Assembly (NCBI GenBank): GCA_035575135.1
Contig: DATLYE010000033.1
Location: 1-64,000 of the forward strand
DNA: 64,000 bases
Direction: 5' to 3'
Origin: JANWXD01 sp035575135
GTDB lineage: Bacteria; Acidobacteriota; Terriglobia; Bryobacterales; Bryobacteraceae
In this document: piece after piece, positions 43,694-51,823 of the stretch
How the letters are laid out: the number at the start of each line of letters is the position of its first letter
Position numbering within the stretch: position 1 is the stretch's first letter
Translations under genes and position numbers: made by a program
The notes under the pieces: model-generated
Databases searched by the model: none
What the model was told of the DNA's origin: nothing
What the model saw: the letters and a program-made list of their open reading frames with translations, nothing else

Positions 43694-45550
43694 ATGCTGC
43701 ACCTCTGGCTGATTCCTGCCTTTCCGCTGGCCGGCTTCCTGGTGAACGGGCTATTGGGCCGCCGGGCTTCGAAAGCCTTTGTCAATGCGGTGGGCGTCGG
43801 TTCGGTTGTTCTCTCGTTCCTCTGGGTGCTGAAGACGCTGGCGGCGCTGGGCCCGCTGGAGACGCCGCACGTCGAGCGCTACTTCACCTGGATCGAGAGC
43901 GGCGATCTGCGCATCGGCTTCGACCTGGTCGCGGACCGACTCAGCGCCGTCATGATGCTGGTCGTCACGGGCGTCGGCCTGCTGATTCACGTTTATTCGA
44001 TCGGCTACATGGCCCACGAGGGCGGCTACTACCGTTTCTTCGCCTACCTGAACCTGTTCATGTTCTTCATGCTGGTGCTCGTGATGGCGGCCAACTTTCT
44101 GCTGCTGTTCGTGGGCTGGGAAGGCGTGGGCCTGTGCAGCTATTTGCTGATCGGCTTCTGGTTTTTGAAAAAGAGCGCCGCCGACGCCGGCAAGAAGGCT
44201 TTCATCGTCAACCGCATCGGGGACTTCGGTTTTTCGCTGGCCATTTACTTGGTCGTCGTCCACTTCGGGACCCTGGATTTCGACGCCGTTTTCTCGGCCG
44301 TGGCCTCCCGCCCGGTGGACTCCGGCGCCGGCCTGCTCGCCGTGATCGGGCTGCTCCTCCTGGTGGGCGCCACCGGAAAGTCCGCGCAAGTGCCGCTCTA
44401 TGTGTGGCTCCCGGACGCCATGGAGGGCCCCACGCCCGTTTCGGCGCTCATTCACGCCGCCACCATGGTCACCGCCGGAGTGTATATGACGGCCCGTTGC
44501 GCCCCCATCTACCTGCACGCCCCGCTGGCCATGGAGGCCGTGGCCTGGGTGGGTGCGATCACGGCGTTTTTCGCGGCCACGATCGGCCTGGCCCAGCACG
44601 ACATCAAGAAAGTGTTCGCGTACTCGACCATCTCGCAGCTCGGATACATGTTTCTGGGAGCGGGCGCAGGCGCTTTTTCGGCGGGCATCTATCACCTGGT
44701 GACCCACGCCTTCTTCAAGGCGCTCCTGTTCCTCGGGGCGGGCAGCGTCATCCATGCCCTGGGCGGCGAGCAGGATCTGCGCAAAATGGGCGGCTTGCGC
44801 AAGCACACCCCCGTCACCTTCTGGACGCTGCTGTGCGCAGCGGTGGCCATCGCGGGTGTGCCTCCCTTCTCCGGCTTTCACAGCAAGGACGCCATCCTGC
44901 TGGCGGCGCATCATCATTCCCCGGTGCTCTACTGGATCGGCGTGATTACGGCCGCGCTGACCGCCTTCTACGTTTTCCGGGCGATCTTTCTGGCGTTTTT
45001 CGGCGACTATCGCGGCGATCCGCATCATCATCCTCACGAGTCGCCGCCGGTGATGACGGTGCCGCTGGCGCTGCTGGCGCTGCTGTCTTTAGCCGGCGGT
45101 TACTTCCCCGTGCCGGCATGGCTTGCCCCCATGTTTCCCGCCTCCGAGCAAGGCCACGACGTGCTTCTGGTGGCGATCTCGGTCGTCGCCGGCCTGGCCG
45201 GCATCGCCGCGGCCTGGTGGTTCTACGTGGCGCGTCCCGGACTGGCCGACCGCGTCGCCGCCCGGCTCGGCGTCTTTTACCGGCTCGTCTACAACAAGTA
45301 CTTCGTGGACGAGATTTACGCGGCGGCTGTGGTGCGTCCCGTAGTGGAAGGCTCCGACAGGCTTGCCTGGCGCGGCATGGACGTAGGTGTGATTGACGGA
45401 ATGGTCAATGGCGTCGCGGCGCGGGCCCAACGCGCCGGCGCGGTGCTCCGGCAGATCCAGTCCGGCAACGTGCGAAGTTACGCGGCGTGGGTGTTGTTCG
45501 GGGCCGTGCTCGTCATCGTGGCCTTCGGGTTCTGGGGAGGCTGGCAATGA
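43694..45550 (+). CDS. nuoL: NADH-quinone oxidoreductase subunit L
   Basis: 618 residues, about 16 membrane helices, ND5-type antiporter-like proton channel. Motifs: FVGWEGVGLCSYLLIGFW (key Glu), KSAQVPLYVWLPDAMEGPTP, SALIHAATMVTAGVYM and HDIKKVFAYSTISQLGYMFL. The C-terminal helix HL region follows, with KYFVDEIY typical of NuoL. The His-rich loop DPHHHPHES is variable in the family. It overlaps nuoM by 4 nt. Confidence 0.95.
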   Translation: MLHLWLIPAFPLAGFLVNGLLGRRASKAFVNAVGVGSVVLSFLWVLKTLAALGPLETPHVERYFTWIESGDLRIGFDLVADRLSAVMMLVVTGVGLLIHVYSIGYMAHEGGYYRFFAYLNLFMFFMLVLVMAANFLLLFVGWEGVGLCSYLLIGFWFLKKSAADAGKKAFIVNRIGDFGFSLAIYLVVVHFGTLDFDAVFSAVASRPVDSGAGLLAVIGLLLLVGATGKSAQVPLYVWLPDAMEGPTPVSALIHAATMVTAGVYMTARCAPIYLHAPLAMEAVAWVGAITAFFAATIGLAQHDIKKVFAYSTISQLGYMFLGAGAGAFSAGIYHLVTHAFFKALLFLGAGSVIHALGGEQDLRKMGGLRKHTPVTFWTLLCAAVAIAGVPPFSGFHSKDAILLAAHHHSPVLYWIGVITAALTAFYVFRAIFLAFFGDYRGDPHHHPHESPPVMTVPLALLALLSLAGGYFPVPAWLAPMFPASEQGHDVLLVAISVVAGLAGIAAAWWFYVARPGLADRVAARLGVFYRLVYNKYFVDEIYAAAVVRPVVEGSDRLAWRGMDVGVIDGMVNGVAARAQRAGAVLRQIQSGNVRSYAAWVLFGAVLVIVAFGFWGGWQ

Positions 45551-47091
45551 CGCTGCTGAACCTCTGCCTGGCGCTTCCCGCTCTGGGCTTCCTGCTGATC
45601 CTGGCGATTCCCGGGCACAATCACCGGGCCATCCGGGCTACGGCCCTCGCCGTGTCCCTGCTGGTCTTCGGCCTCTCCCTCGGCCTGGCCGTGCGCTTTG
45701 ATGCCGCATGGCCCGGATACCAGTTCGTCACCGACGTGCCCTGGATTCCTTCTCCCGCCATCCGCTACCACGTCGGCATCGACGGTTTGAGTTTATGGCT
45801 GGTCGTCCTTTCGACGCTGCTGACGCCCGTCGGCGTGCTGGTTTCCTGGCGCTACATTGACCGGCGCGTCAAGGAGTTCTACGCCCTGCTGATCCTCATG
45901 GAGTCCGGCCTGATCGGCGTGTTCGTCGCCCTCGACCTGTTCCTGTTCTACGTCTTTTGGGAAGTCTCGCTCATCCCCATGTACTTTTTGATCGGCGTCT
46001 GGGGTCACGAACGGCGCATTTACGCCGCCGTGAAGTTCTTCCTGTTCACGATGGCGGGATCGGTGTTGATGCTGGCGGCGATCATCTACCTCTACACCCA
46101 GGCCGCGACGTTTGATTACCCCGCGATCCTGTCGCTCATGGCTGCCGGCCGCCTGCGCTTCAGCCCGCTCGAGGAGACGCTGCTGTTTGTGGGTTTCTTC
46201 CTCGCCTTTGCCATCAAGGTACCCCTGTTTCCGCTGCACACCTGGCTGCCGGATGCTCACGTGGAGGCGCCCACCGCGGGCTCGGTCATCCTGGCTTCCG
46301 TCATGCTCAAGATGGGAACCTACGGGCTGTTGCGGTTCTGCCTGCCGCTGTTTCCGGAAGCCTCGCGAGAGCACGCGCCCTGGATCGCGGTCCTGGCTAT
46401 CGTCGGCATCATTTACGGCGCCCTGGTGGCCATGGTGCAGCCCAACATGAAGAAGCTGGTGGCCTATTCCTCGGTGAGCCATCTGGGCTTCGTCGTGCTC
46501 GGGATCTTCTCCTTCACGCGGTTAGGACTCGACGGGGCCGTCTACCAGATGCTGAATCACGGCATCTCCACCGGTGCGCTGTTCGTGCTGGTGGGTTTCT
46601 TGTACGAACGGCGTCATTCCCTGGAGATCGCGGACTACGGAGGAGTGGCCACGCCCGCGCCGAACCTGGCGGCCGCCTTCATGATCACCACGCTCGCCAG
46701 CATCGGCCTGCCGGTGCTCAACAACTTCGTCGGCGAGTACCTGGTGCTCCAGGGCACCGCGCAGGTGAACTTTCGCTGGACGGTTTTCGCAGCCATCGGC
46801 ATCATCCTGTCGGCCTGTTACATGCTGTGGCTGTATCAGCGCGCCTTCTTCGGCGAAGCGCGTCCGGAGGTGCGGGCGCACGTGAGCGATCTGAACCCGC
46901 GCGAGTGGGCCGCCATCCTTCCTCTGATCGTCCTGATGGTCTGGATGGGGACGGCCACCCGGACCTTCTTGCCCGCCATCGGGGCGGCCAACGCGCGGAT
47001 CCTCGAGCAAACGCAGCAGAACGTGGAGTTTCACGTCCACCGGCTCGCCCCGACATCCGGCGCTTCGGCGGAGGTGCTCCGTGCCCGTTAG
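45547..47091 (+). CDS. nuoM: NADH-quinone oxidoreductase subunit M
   Basis: 514 residues, about 14 membrane helices, ND4-type channel. Motifs: GIDGLSLWLVVLSTLLTP, FYVFWEVSLIPMYFLIGVWG (key Glu), KVPLFPLHTWLPDAHVEAPT and NMKKLVAYSSVSHLGFVVLG. ATG 45547 overlaps the nuoL stop (ATGA); the frame is open further upstream inside nuoL, which is rejected. It overlaps nuoN by 11 nt. Confidence 0.95.
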   Translation: MTLLNLCLALPALGFLLILAIPGHNHRAIRATALAVSLLVFGLSLGLAVRFDAAWPGYQFVTDVPWIPSPAIRYHVGIDGLSLWLVVLSTLLTPVGVLVSWRYIDRRVKEFYALLILMESGLIGVFVALDLFLFYVFWEVSLIPMYFLIGVWGHERRIYAAVKFFLFTMAGSVLMLAAIIYLYTQAATFDYPAILSLMAAGRLRFSPLEETLLFVGFFLAFAIKVPLFPLHTWLPDAHVEAPTAGSVILASVMLKMGTYGLLRFCLPLFPEASREHAPWIAVLAIVGIIYGALVAMVQPNMKKLVAYSSVSHLGFVVLGIFSFTRLGLDGAVYQMLNHGISTGALFVLVGFLYERRHSLEIADYGGVATPAPNLAAAFMITTLASIGLPVLNNFVGEYLVLQGTAQVNFRWTVFAAIGIILSACYMLWLYQRAFFGEARPEVRAHVSDLNPREWAAILPLIVLMVWMGTATRTFLPAIGAANARILEQTQQNVEFHVHRLAPTSGASAEVLRAR

Positions 47092-48547
47092 CTTGGTGCC
47101 CTCCCAGCAGGAGCTGCTCCGCATCGCTCCGGAAATCATCCTCGCGCTGGCGGGGACACTGATTATGGTGCTGGCGCCGTTTTCCCGCCGGCGCACCGAC
47201 AACCGTTTCGGCTACATCTCGCTCGGAGCACTGCTGGCCGCTGGGGCGGCGGCCCTGGCGGCCGATCAGCACCGCGGCACGGCCTTCCACCTGATGATCG
47301 AGGTGGACGGCTTTGCCACGTTTTTCCGGATGCTGGTGCTCGGCGTCGGGTTGCTTACGGCGCTTGTCTCGTTCGCCTACCTCCGGCGCGAGCAGGCCGA
47401 GCCCGGCGAATACTACGCGCTGCTGCTGTACTCGGTGGCGGGCCAGTCCCTCATGGCGGCAGCCAACGAGCTGATCATGATCTTCATCGGACTGGAGATC
47501 TCTTCGATCTCGAGTTACATCCTCGCCGGGTATCTGCGGGAGGATTTGCGCTCTACCGAGGCGGCGCTCAAGTATTTCCTGCTCGGGTCCTTTGCCACGG
47601 CATTTCTGCTTTACGGAGTGGCGTGGATCTACGGAATGACGGGTTCGACCCACTTGTCGGAGATCCGCGCTGCGCTGACCGTGGCGGCGCCCGCGCCCTC
47701 GGAGCTGCTGGTGGCCGTGGCGGCCGCGATGCTGTTCGCCGGGCTGGCGTTCAAGGTCTCGGCTTGGCCGTTCCAGGTGTGGGCGCCGGACGTCTACCAG
47801 GGTGCTCCCGCACCGGTGGCGGCGTTTCTTTCGGCAGGACCCAAAGCGGCGGCGTTCGCCGTGTTCCTGCGGGTGTTTCTGACGGCTTTCGAGCCTGCGG
47901 CGTCACGCTGGGCCGCCTTCGTGTGGTGGTCGGCTCTGGTCTCGATGACCCTCGGCAATCTGGCGGCCCTGGTGCAGTCCAACATCAAGCGCCTGCTGGC
48001 GTACAGTTCGATCGCGCACGCAGGATACGTGCTCGTGGCCCTCACGGCGCACTCGGAGGCGGGGGCCTCGGCTGCCATGTTCTACCTGGCCGCCTACGCG
48101 CTGATGAACGTCGGCGCCTTCGCCATGGTCGCCCACTTCTCGCGGCGAGGGGAACGCTACGTGGAGGTGGACGATTTCGCCGGACTGGCCGTCACGCAGC
48201 CCGCCGCGGCCGCCCTGTTCGCCGTGTTTCTGCTCTCGCTCATCGGCGTCCCCCCCACCGCCGGTTTCTTCGCCAAGTTTTATGTGTTCAAAGCGGCTCT
48301 GGATGCGGACTTGACCGGTCTCACCGTTCTCGGCCTGCTCAACAGCGCCCTCGGGGCTTATTATTACCTCCGCATTCTCGTCGTGATGTACATGCGCGAG
48401 CCGGGCGAGGCGGCCGCTGCGGCCCCTTCGCTTCCGGCATCCATGAAGGCCACGCTCTGGATCTGCGCGGTGGGGACAATGCTGCTCGGCGTCTGGCCCA
48501 CGCTCATTCTGGGCTTCGCCGACCGGGCGGCCGCGATGGTGAGATAA
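47081..48547 (+). CDS. nuoN: NADH-quinone oxidoreductase subunit N
   Basis: 488 residues, about 14 membrane helices, ND2-type channel and last gene of the operon. Motifs: IMIFIGLEISSISSYILAGY (key Glu), LAFKVSAWPFQVWAPDVYQG and QSNIKRLLAYSSIAHAGYVL. It starts at GTG 47081 inside nuoM. No terminator hairpin with a T-tract is obvious after the stop. Confidence 0.95.
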   Translation: MPVSLVPSQQELLRIAPEIILALAGTLIMVLAPFSRRRTDNRFGYISLGALLAAGAAALAADQHRGTAFHLMIEVDGFATFFRMLVLGVGLLTALVSFAYLRREQAEPGEYYALLLYSVAGQSLMAAANELIMIFIGLEISSISSYILAGYLREDLRSTEAALKYFLLGSFATAFLLYGVAWIYGMTGSTHLSEIRAALTVAAPAPSELLVAVAAAMLFAGLAFKVSAWPFQVWAPDVYQGAPAPVAAFLSAGPKAAAFAVFLRVFLTAFEPAASRWAAFVWWSALVSMTLGNLAALVQSNIKRLLAYSSIAHAGYVLVALTAHSEAGASAAMFYLAAYALMNVGAFAMVAHFSRRGERYVEVDDFAGLAVTQPAAAALFAVFLLSLIGVPPTAGFFAKFYVFKAALDADLTGLTVLGLLNSALGAYYYLRILVVMYMREPGEAAAAAPSLPASMKATLWICAVGTMLLGVWPTLILGFADRAAAMVR

Positions 48548-48567
48548 TTCGGGCTGAGGGCCTGTCG

Positions 48568-49356
48568 GTGAGAAGAGTTGGAGCACCGGCCAGTATGGCT
48601 CTGGCGGTCTGTCTGGCGCAGAACGGCTCACTGGAAACACGTGCGTTCCTCTTGGCCGCGGCGCCGGCTCAGAACCCCTCCTCAGACCACCAGGGACAGA
48701 TCCGGCCCTTCACTGCGACCATGACGACGAAGTACCTGACGGAATCAGGTGCCGAGCTCGCCTTTTCGTACACCTTTTATAAGCGCAGCGACGGGGGCTG
48801 CGCGGAGTTTGGCGAAACGGAGGCCTTCGGAGAGCGGGGCGTTTATCAAGACTTTACGGACCCGCGCCGGCGTGTCCATACGATGCTGGATTTTTTCGTT
48901 CAGGCGGCGGTGGCTTTCCCGCTCCCGGATGACGCCTCCTGTAAGGACGGGATCGTGCCGGTGACGTGCAAGGGGTTCGGGGAGGGTCGCTGGAAGGTTT
49001 TGGGGACGGGGCATCTGCTGAACATGCCGGTCATCGAAGTGGAAGAACACGTGCACCGGGATATTTACCGCCGAATCTGGGTGGCGCCGGAGCTGGGCTG
49101 TTTTGGTCTGAAGGTGGTGGAGGCGGATGCTTCCCGGACGCGTCGGATCATTGAGGTGCTTTCGGTGCGGTTGGGCGAACCGGAGGCTTGGGTGTTCGAG
49201 GTGCCCTCGGGGTTTCCACTGGTGACGCCGCTGGAGCTGGAGGCGCTGACCAAGCAGAGGTTCGGCAGAGGCGGCTGGGGCGACGCCGTGGCGGAGCGGC
49301 TGGAACGCAAATACTGGCAAGACAAGGCACGGCTCGAGCGCCGCCTGGTGCAATAG
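48568..49356 (+). CDS. secreted protein of unknown function
   Basis: A protein of about 262 residues. GTG 48568 gives a short signal peptide (RRVGAPASMALAVCLAQ); ATG 48595 would truncate it. The mature protein is not recognised. It has two Cys pairs in the middle (DDASCKDG, PVTCKGFG) and an amphipathic charged tail rich in Arg and Glu (ERLERKYWQDKARLERRL). It begins 20 nt after nuoN but has a possible -10 (GATAAT, 48543-48548), so it may be transcribed separately. Its role in respiration is not supported. Confidence 0.62.
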   Translation: MRRVGAPASMALAVCLAQNGSLETRAFLLAAAPAQNPSSDHQGQIRPFTATMTTKYLTESGAELAFSYTFYKRSDGGCAEFGETEAFGERGVYQDFTDPRRRVHTMLDFFVQAAVAFPLPDDASCKDGIVPVTCKGFGEGRWKVLGTGHLLNMPVIEVEEHVHRDIYRRIWVAPELGCFGLKVVEADASRTRRIIEVLSVRLGEPEAWVFEVPSGFPLVTPLELEALTKQRFGRGGWGDAVAERLERKYWQDKARLERRLVQ

Positions 49357-49403
49357 CGCCATCAGCATGAAAAGTGCCCATACCCGCCGCGGGGCTTGAG
49401 CGA

Positions 49404-49452
49404 CCGCCATGGCGGCACCGCAAGCCGGGAGTTGGCGCAGCGCGGTGCCGCC
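49404..49452. repeat. inverted repeat in an otherwise gene-poor gap
   Basis: GGCGGCACCGC (49411-49421) and its exact reverse complement (49442-49452) form an 11-bp stem with a 20-nt loop. A 12-bp palindrome CCGCCATGGCGG (49404-49415) overlaps the left arm. It may terminate the gene ending at 49356, or be the end of a lost mobile element. The gap 49357-49816 holds little else beyond the remnant frame described next. Confidence 0.5.
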
Positions 49453-49509
49453 CTAACGTGTGAGGCATCCAAGACACTAGCAGTTATCCCATCATCCACC
49501 GCGTGAACT

Positions 49510-49782
49510 GTGCCCGCGCGGTGGCTAGACCTCGCCCCGAGCACCGTCAACACATACGGTTACGACTATGTCGGATGGATGCCCGGGGCGATTTCGTCGT
49601 ATCGCCAGAACCGACCGCTCTACGGGCTTCCATTCCCGTGCGGTGTTCAGTGGCAGCAACGGATGAACATCTCGTGCTCGCCGGGAGGGAATTTTTACCA
49701 AGGCAACTATCTTGCCGCGACGATAGATGAAATAACGCTCTCTTCGACCCGGTCAAGCGCTTTTGCCTGTCGGATTTGGTGA
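49510..49782 (+). pseudogene. possible remnant of a secreted protein gene
   Basis: A 90-codon frame opening at GTG 49510 just after an in-frame TGA (49504). Its middle (TVNTYGYDYVGWMP, PLYGLPFPCGVQWQQRM, YQGNYLAATIDEIT) has the Tyr/Gly/Asn-rich make-up of an exported protein and is unlike the antisense noise elsewhere. There is no signal peptide or convincing ribosome-binding site. It may be the 3' end of a decayed gene. No family is recognised. Confidence 0.25.
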
Positions 49783-49816
49783 GCTGTGATACGGTCAAGG
49801 AAGGTAGGGCGAACAT

Positions 49817-50566
49817 ATGATACTCACACGTGCCATAGTGCTTGCAGTTGGGCTGCCGGCAGCGATTTCCGCCCAGAACCTCAGGATCTCTGTTGACGAT
49901 GCGCGGCCCCTCTGGAAAGCCATTCGTACCCTTGCCGAGCTACGCGGTTGGCAGATCAGTTACGAAGACCCCCAATACAGCGGCAGCGACCTTGTTGATC
50001 GCACGATCGTGAAACGAGGCGGTGCTCAAGCATTTCTGCCACGTGGCGGCCGCATTGACCTCGATTTGACTGGCGCCGAATCGCCGCAAGCGGCTCTTCA
50101 GTTGTTGATCCACGAAAACACCCCCCGGAACAACCCAGGTCTTTTTCGTGTCCAGACGGTTGGCAGCATGCTTGTCGTGACCCCGGCGCATGGTTCTCCC
50201 TTGGATTCATTGGTGTCGTTGCCCGGGAAGGATCGCACGCTCGACGAGTTTCTACGGGACATTGCCGAAATCTTGACCAGAGTGGGACCCGTTCCCGTGC
50301 ATGGACCTGGAATGTTGGTGGGACCCGCGCAGCGTTTCTCCTTTGCCTGCGACAATGAACCGGCGCGGAATGTGCTGGCGCGTGTCCTGGAATCGGTGAC
50401 TGCAGCGGGCTCGCGACACCCGCTATACGTATGGGACCTCCTCTACGCCCCAAATTACGGGTACGTTTTAAATGTCCATTCGGTCAAGCAGATGATCAGG
50501 GTGCCGGATGGAGGCTCCAAGTTGATCGACTTGCGTTCGCGAGGCAGTAGCAGGCCTCGGCAGTAG
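49817..50566 (+). CDS. secreted protein of unknown function, STN-like N-terminus
   Basis: A 249-residue protein with signal peptide ILTRAIVLAVGLPAAISAQ. After it, RISVDDARPLWKAIRTLAEL recalls the secretin/TonB N-terminal (STN) fold, but the match is weak. The rest is beta-rich and unassigned (FSFACDNEPARNVLARVLES). Its base composition is visibly less GC-rich than its neighbours and codon use is more mixed, which suggests transfer. The stop codon abuts a frameshifted fragment of a VWA gene at 50567. Confidence 0.6.
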   Translation: MILTRAIVLAVGLPAAISAQNLRISVDDARPLWKAIRTLAELRGWQISYEDPQYSGSDLVDRTIVKRGGAQAFLPRGGRIDLDLTGAESPQAALQLLIHENTPRNNPGLFRVQTVGSMLVVTPAHGSPLDSLVSLPGKDRTLDEFLRDIAEILTRVGPVPVHGPGMLVGPAQRFSFACDNEPARNVLARVLESVTAAGSRHPLYVWDLLYAPNYGYVLNVHSVKQMIRVPDGGSKLIDLRSRGSSRPRQ

Positions 50567-50781
50567 ACCGGAGGTGAAATCCTGCGCTACGAACTGGTGG
50601 AAGGACCGGAATGGCCCACCTCATGGAACGCGTGAGGCGCCGCTACTTGGCGGGCTTCTACGCGCCGGCGGAAGCCGCAACCGGCGAGGTCCGGGAGATC
50701 CGGGTGCGCCTCCGAGACCAAGCCCGGGCGTCCTGCCCCAACTGCGTCGTACGCGCCCGCAGCCGCTACACTGTCCAGTAG
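50567..50781 (+). pseudogene. frameshifted C-terminal fragment of a VWA gene
   Basis: The sequence reads TGGEILRYELVEGPEW, loses one base, then continues as ERVRRRYLAGFYAP to CPNCVVRARSRYTVQ and a stop. The same order appears at the end of the intact VWA gene ending at 51788 (TGGEILRYKLSETPDW, GRLRRRYLAGFHAP, CPDCVVRARSRYVLP). Compared with the intact copy, 14 instead of 15 bases lie between the Trp codon and the following Arg codon, so a 1-nt deletion broke it. The 5' part of the copy is gone and is replaced by the 49817 gene. Confidence 0.8.
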
Positions 50782-50807
50782 GTTCCCCGGCGCGGAAAGG
50801 TTGCGCC

Positions 50808-51788
50808 ATGCGCGGTGGTTTCCGAGCAGCGGCACTCAGCTTGACCACGTTTCTAGCGGCGCTCTCTTGCGCAAATCCCACTTGTGCTGCTTCCTCCGCC
50901 GAGAGGCTCGTCCTGGTAGACATTCAGGTCCTCCAAAGCCCGAGCGGCCGGATCGTGCCCGGACTGAAACCGGAAGATTTCGAGATTCTCGATTCCGGCC
51001 GGCGGCAGGCCGTCGAGGTGTTCGACGCCGAGATGGCTCCGCTCGATCTCGTATTGGTCGTGGACACCACGGGATGGTGGCTTTGGCGAGGCGTGTTCAG
51101 CCGCAGCCTGCTCGCCCTTGTCGGAGAACTCCGCCCCGTGGACCGGCTCGCCGTCGTGTCCATGGCAGGTAAGGTGGTTTCCGTACTCGCGCCTCTCACG
51201 AATGACCGCCTGCGGGTGCGCCAGGCCATCGCCGCCGCGTTACGGGAAAGGGCGGGCCGCAAGAAGGGCGGCAATCCGCTTCTCTATGATGCTCTCCGGC
51301 AGGCCGCTGTCCTGTTTGGCGGACAACCGCCTGCGGCGCGGCGCCGCATCGCGCTCGTCCTCACGCACAACCGGGCGGACCACAGCGCCCCGAAGATGGA
51401 AACGACCTTGCGAGCCCTCCATGCGGCGCACGTCACCGTCGCCGGAGTCGTCACGCGCGACGTTTCACCGCGCCTCTCCCCCTACCCGCCGATCATCATC
51501 AGCGAAGGACCACCGCTTCCTTCGGTGAATATCTTGCCGGAGAGCGGGACTCTGGATCCGATCACCGAAGAGACCGGAGGAGAAATCCTGAGGTACAAAC
51601 TTTCGGAAACGCCGGACTGGTTCGAGGTGGTAGGACGCCTGCGCCGGCGCTACCTCGCCGGCTTCCATGCTCCCCCCGGCGTCCAAAGCGGCGAGGTGCG
51701 CGACATCCTTGTAAGGCTGGCCGACGGGGCGCGCCGCGCGTGCCCTGACTGTGTGGTGCGCGCCAGGAGCCGGTACGTCCTGCCGTAG
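50808..51788 (+). CDS. secreted VWA-related protein (acidobacterial type)
   Basis: A 326-residue protein with signal peptide and Cys near the cleavage site (FLAALSCANPTCAAS). Residues ~35-85 are a beta-rich lead-in (DIQVLQSPSGRIVPGLKPED, FEILDSGRRQAVEVF). The VWA fold follows; its MIDAS reads DTTGW, where DxSxS would be expected, so metal binding is doubtful. The C-terminus has a CPDC pair. This matches the "VWFA-related acidobacterial" family, thought to mediate protein contacts outside the cytoplasm. ATG 50808 has GGAAAGG 7 nt upstream. A broken sister copy lies just upstream. Confidence 0.75.
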   Translation: MRGGFRAAALSLTTFLAALSCANPTCAASSAERLVLVDIQVLQSPSGRIVPGLKPEDFEILDSGRRQAVEVFDAEMAPLDLVLVVDTTGWWLWRGVFSRSLLALVGELRPVDRLAVVSMAGKVVSVLAPLTNDRLRVRQAIAAALRERAGRKKGGNPLLYDALRQAAVLFGGQPPAARRRIALVLTHNRADHSAPKMETTLRALHAAHVTVAGVVTRDVSPRLSPYPPIIISEGPPLPSVNILPESGTLDPITEETGGEILRYKLSETPDWFEVVGRLRRRYLAGFHAPPGVQSGEVRDILVRLADGARRACPDCVVRARSRYVLP

Positions 51789-51810
51789 GCGTGCAGCCGG
51801 CTCGGCCGGA

Positions 51811-51816
51811 TACAAT
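51811..51816 (+). promoter_or_regulatory. -10 box for a leaderless transcript
   Basis: TACAAT at 51811-51816 is 7 nt before ATG 51824. No ribosome-binding site fits between them. Confidence 0.45.
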
Positions 51817-51823
51817 GCTCTCC

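Noticed and set aside
43687..45396. 569-codon plus frame inside nuoL
   Set aside because: A shifted reading of nuoL. The composition is Arg/Gly/Pro-rich without membrane helices or motifs, while the nuoL frame is complete.
49440..49470. CCCTAACG after the inverted repeat considered as an attC core
   Set aside because: The 7-mer does not fit RYYYAAC at the first position, and there is no paired GTTRRRY or integron gene.
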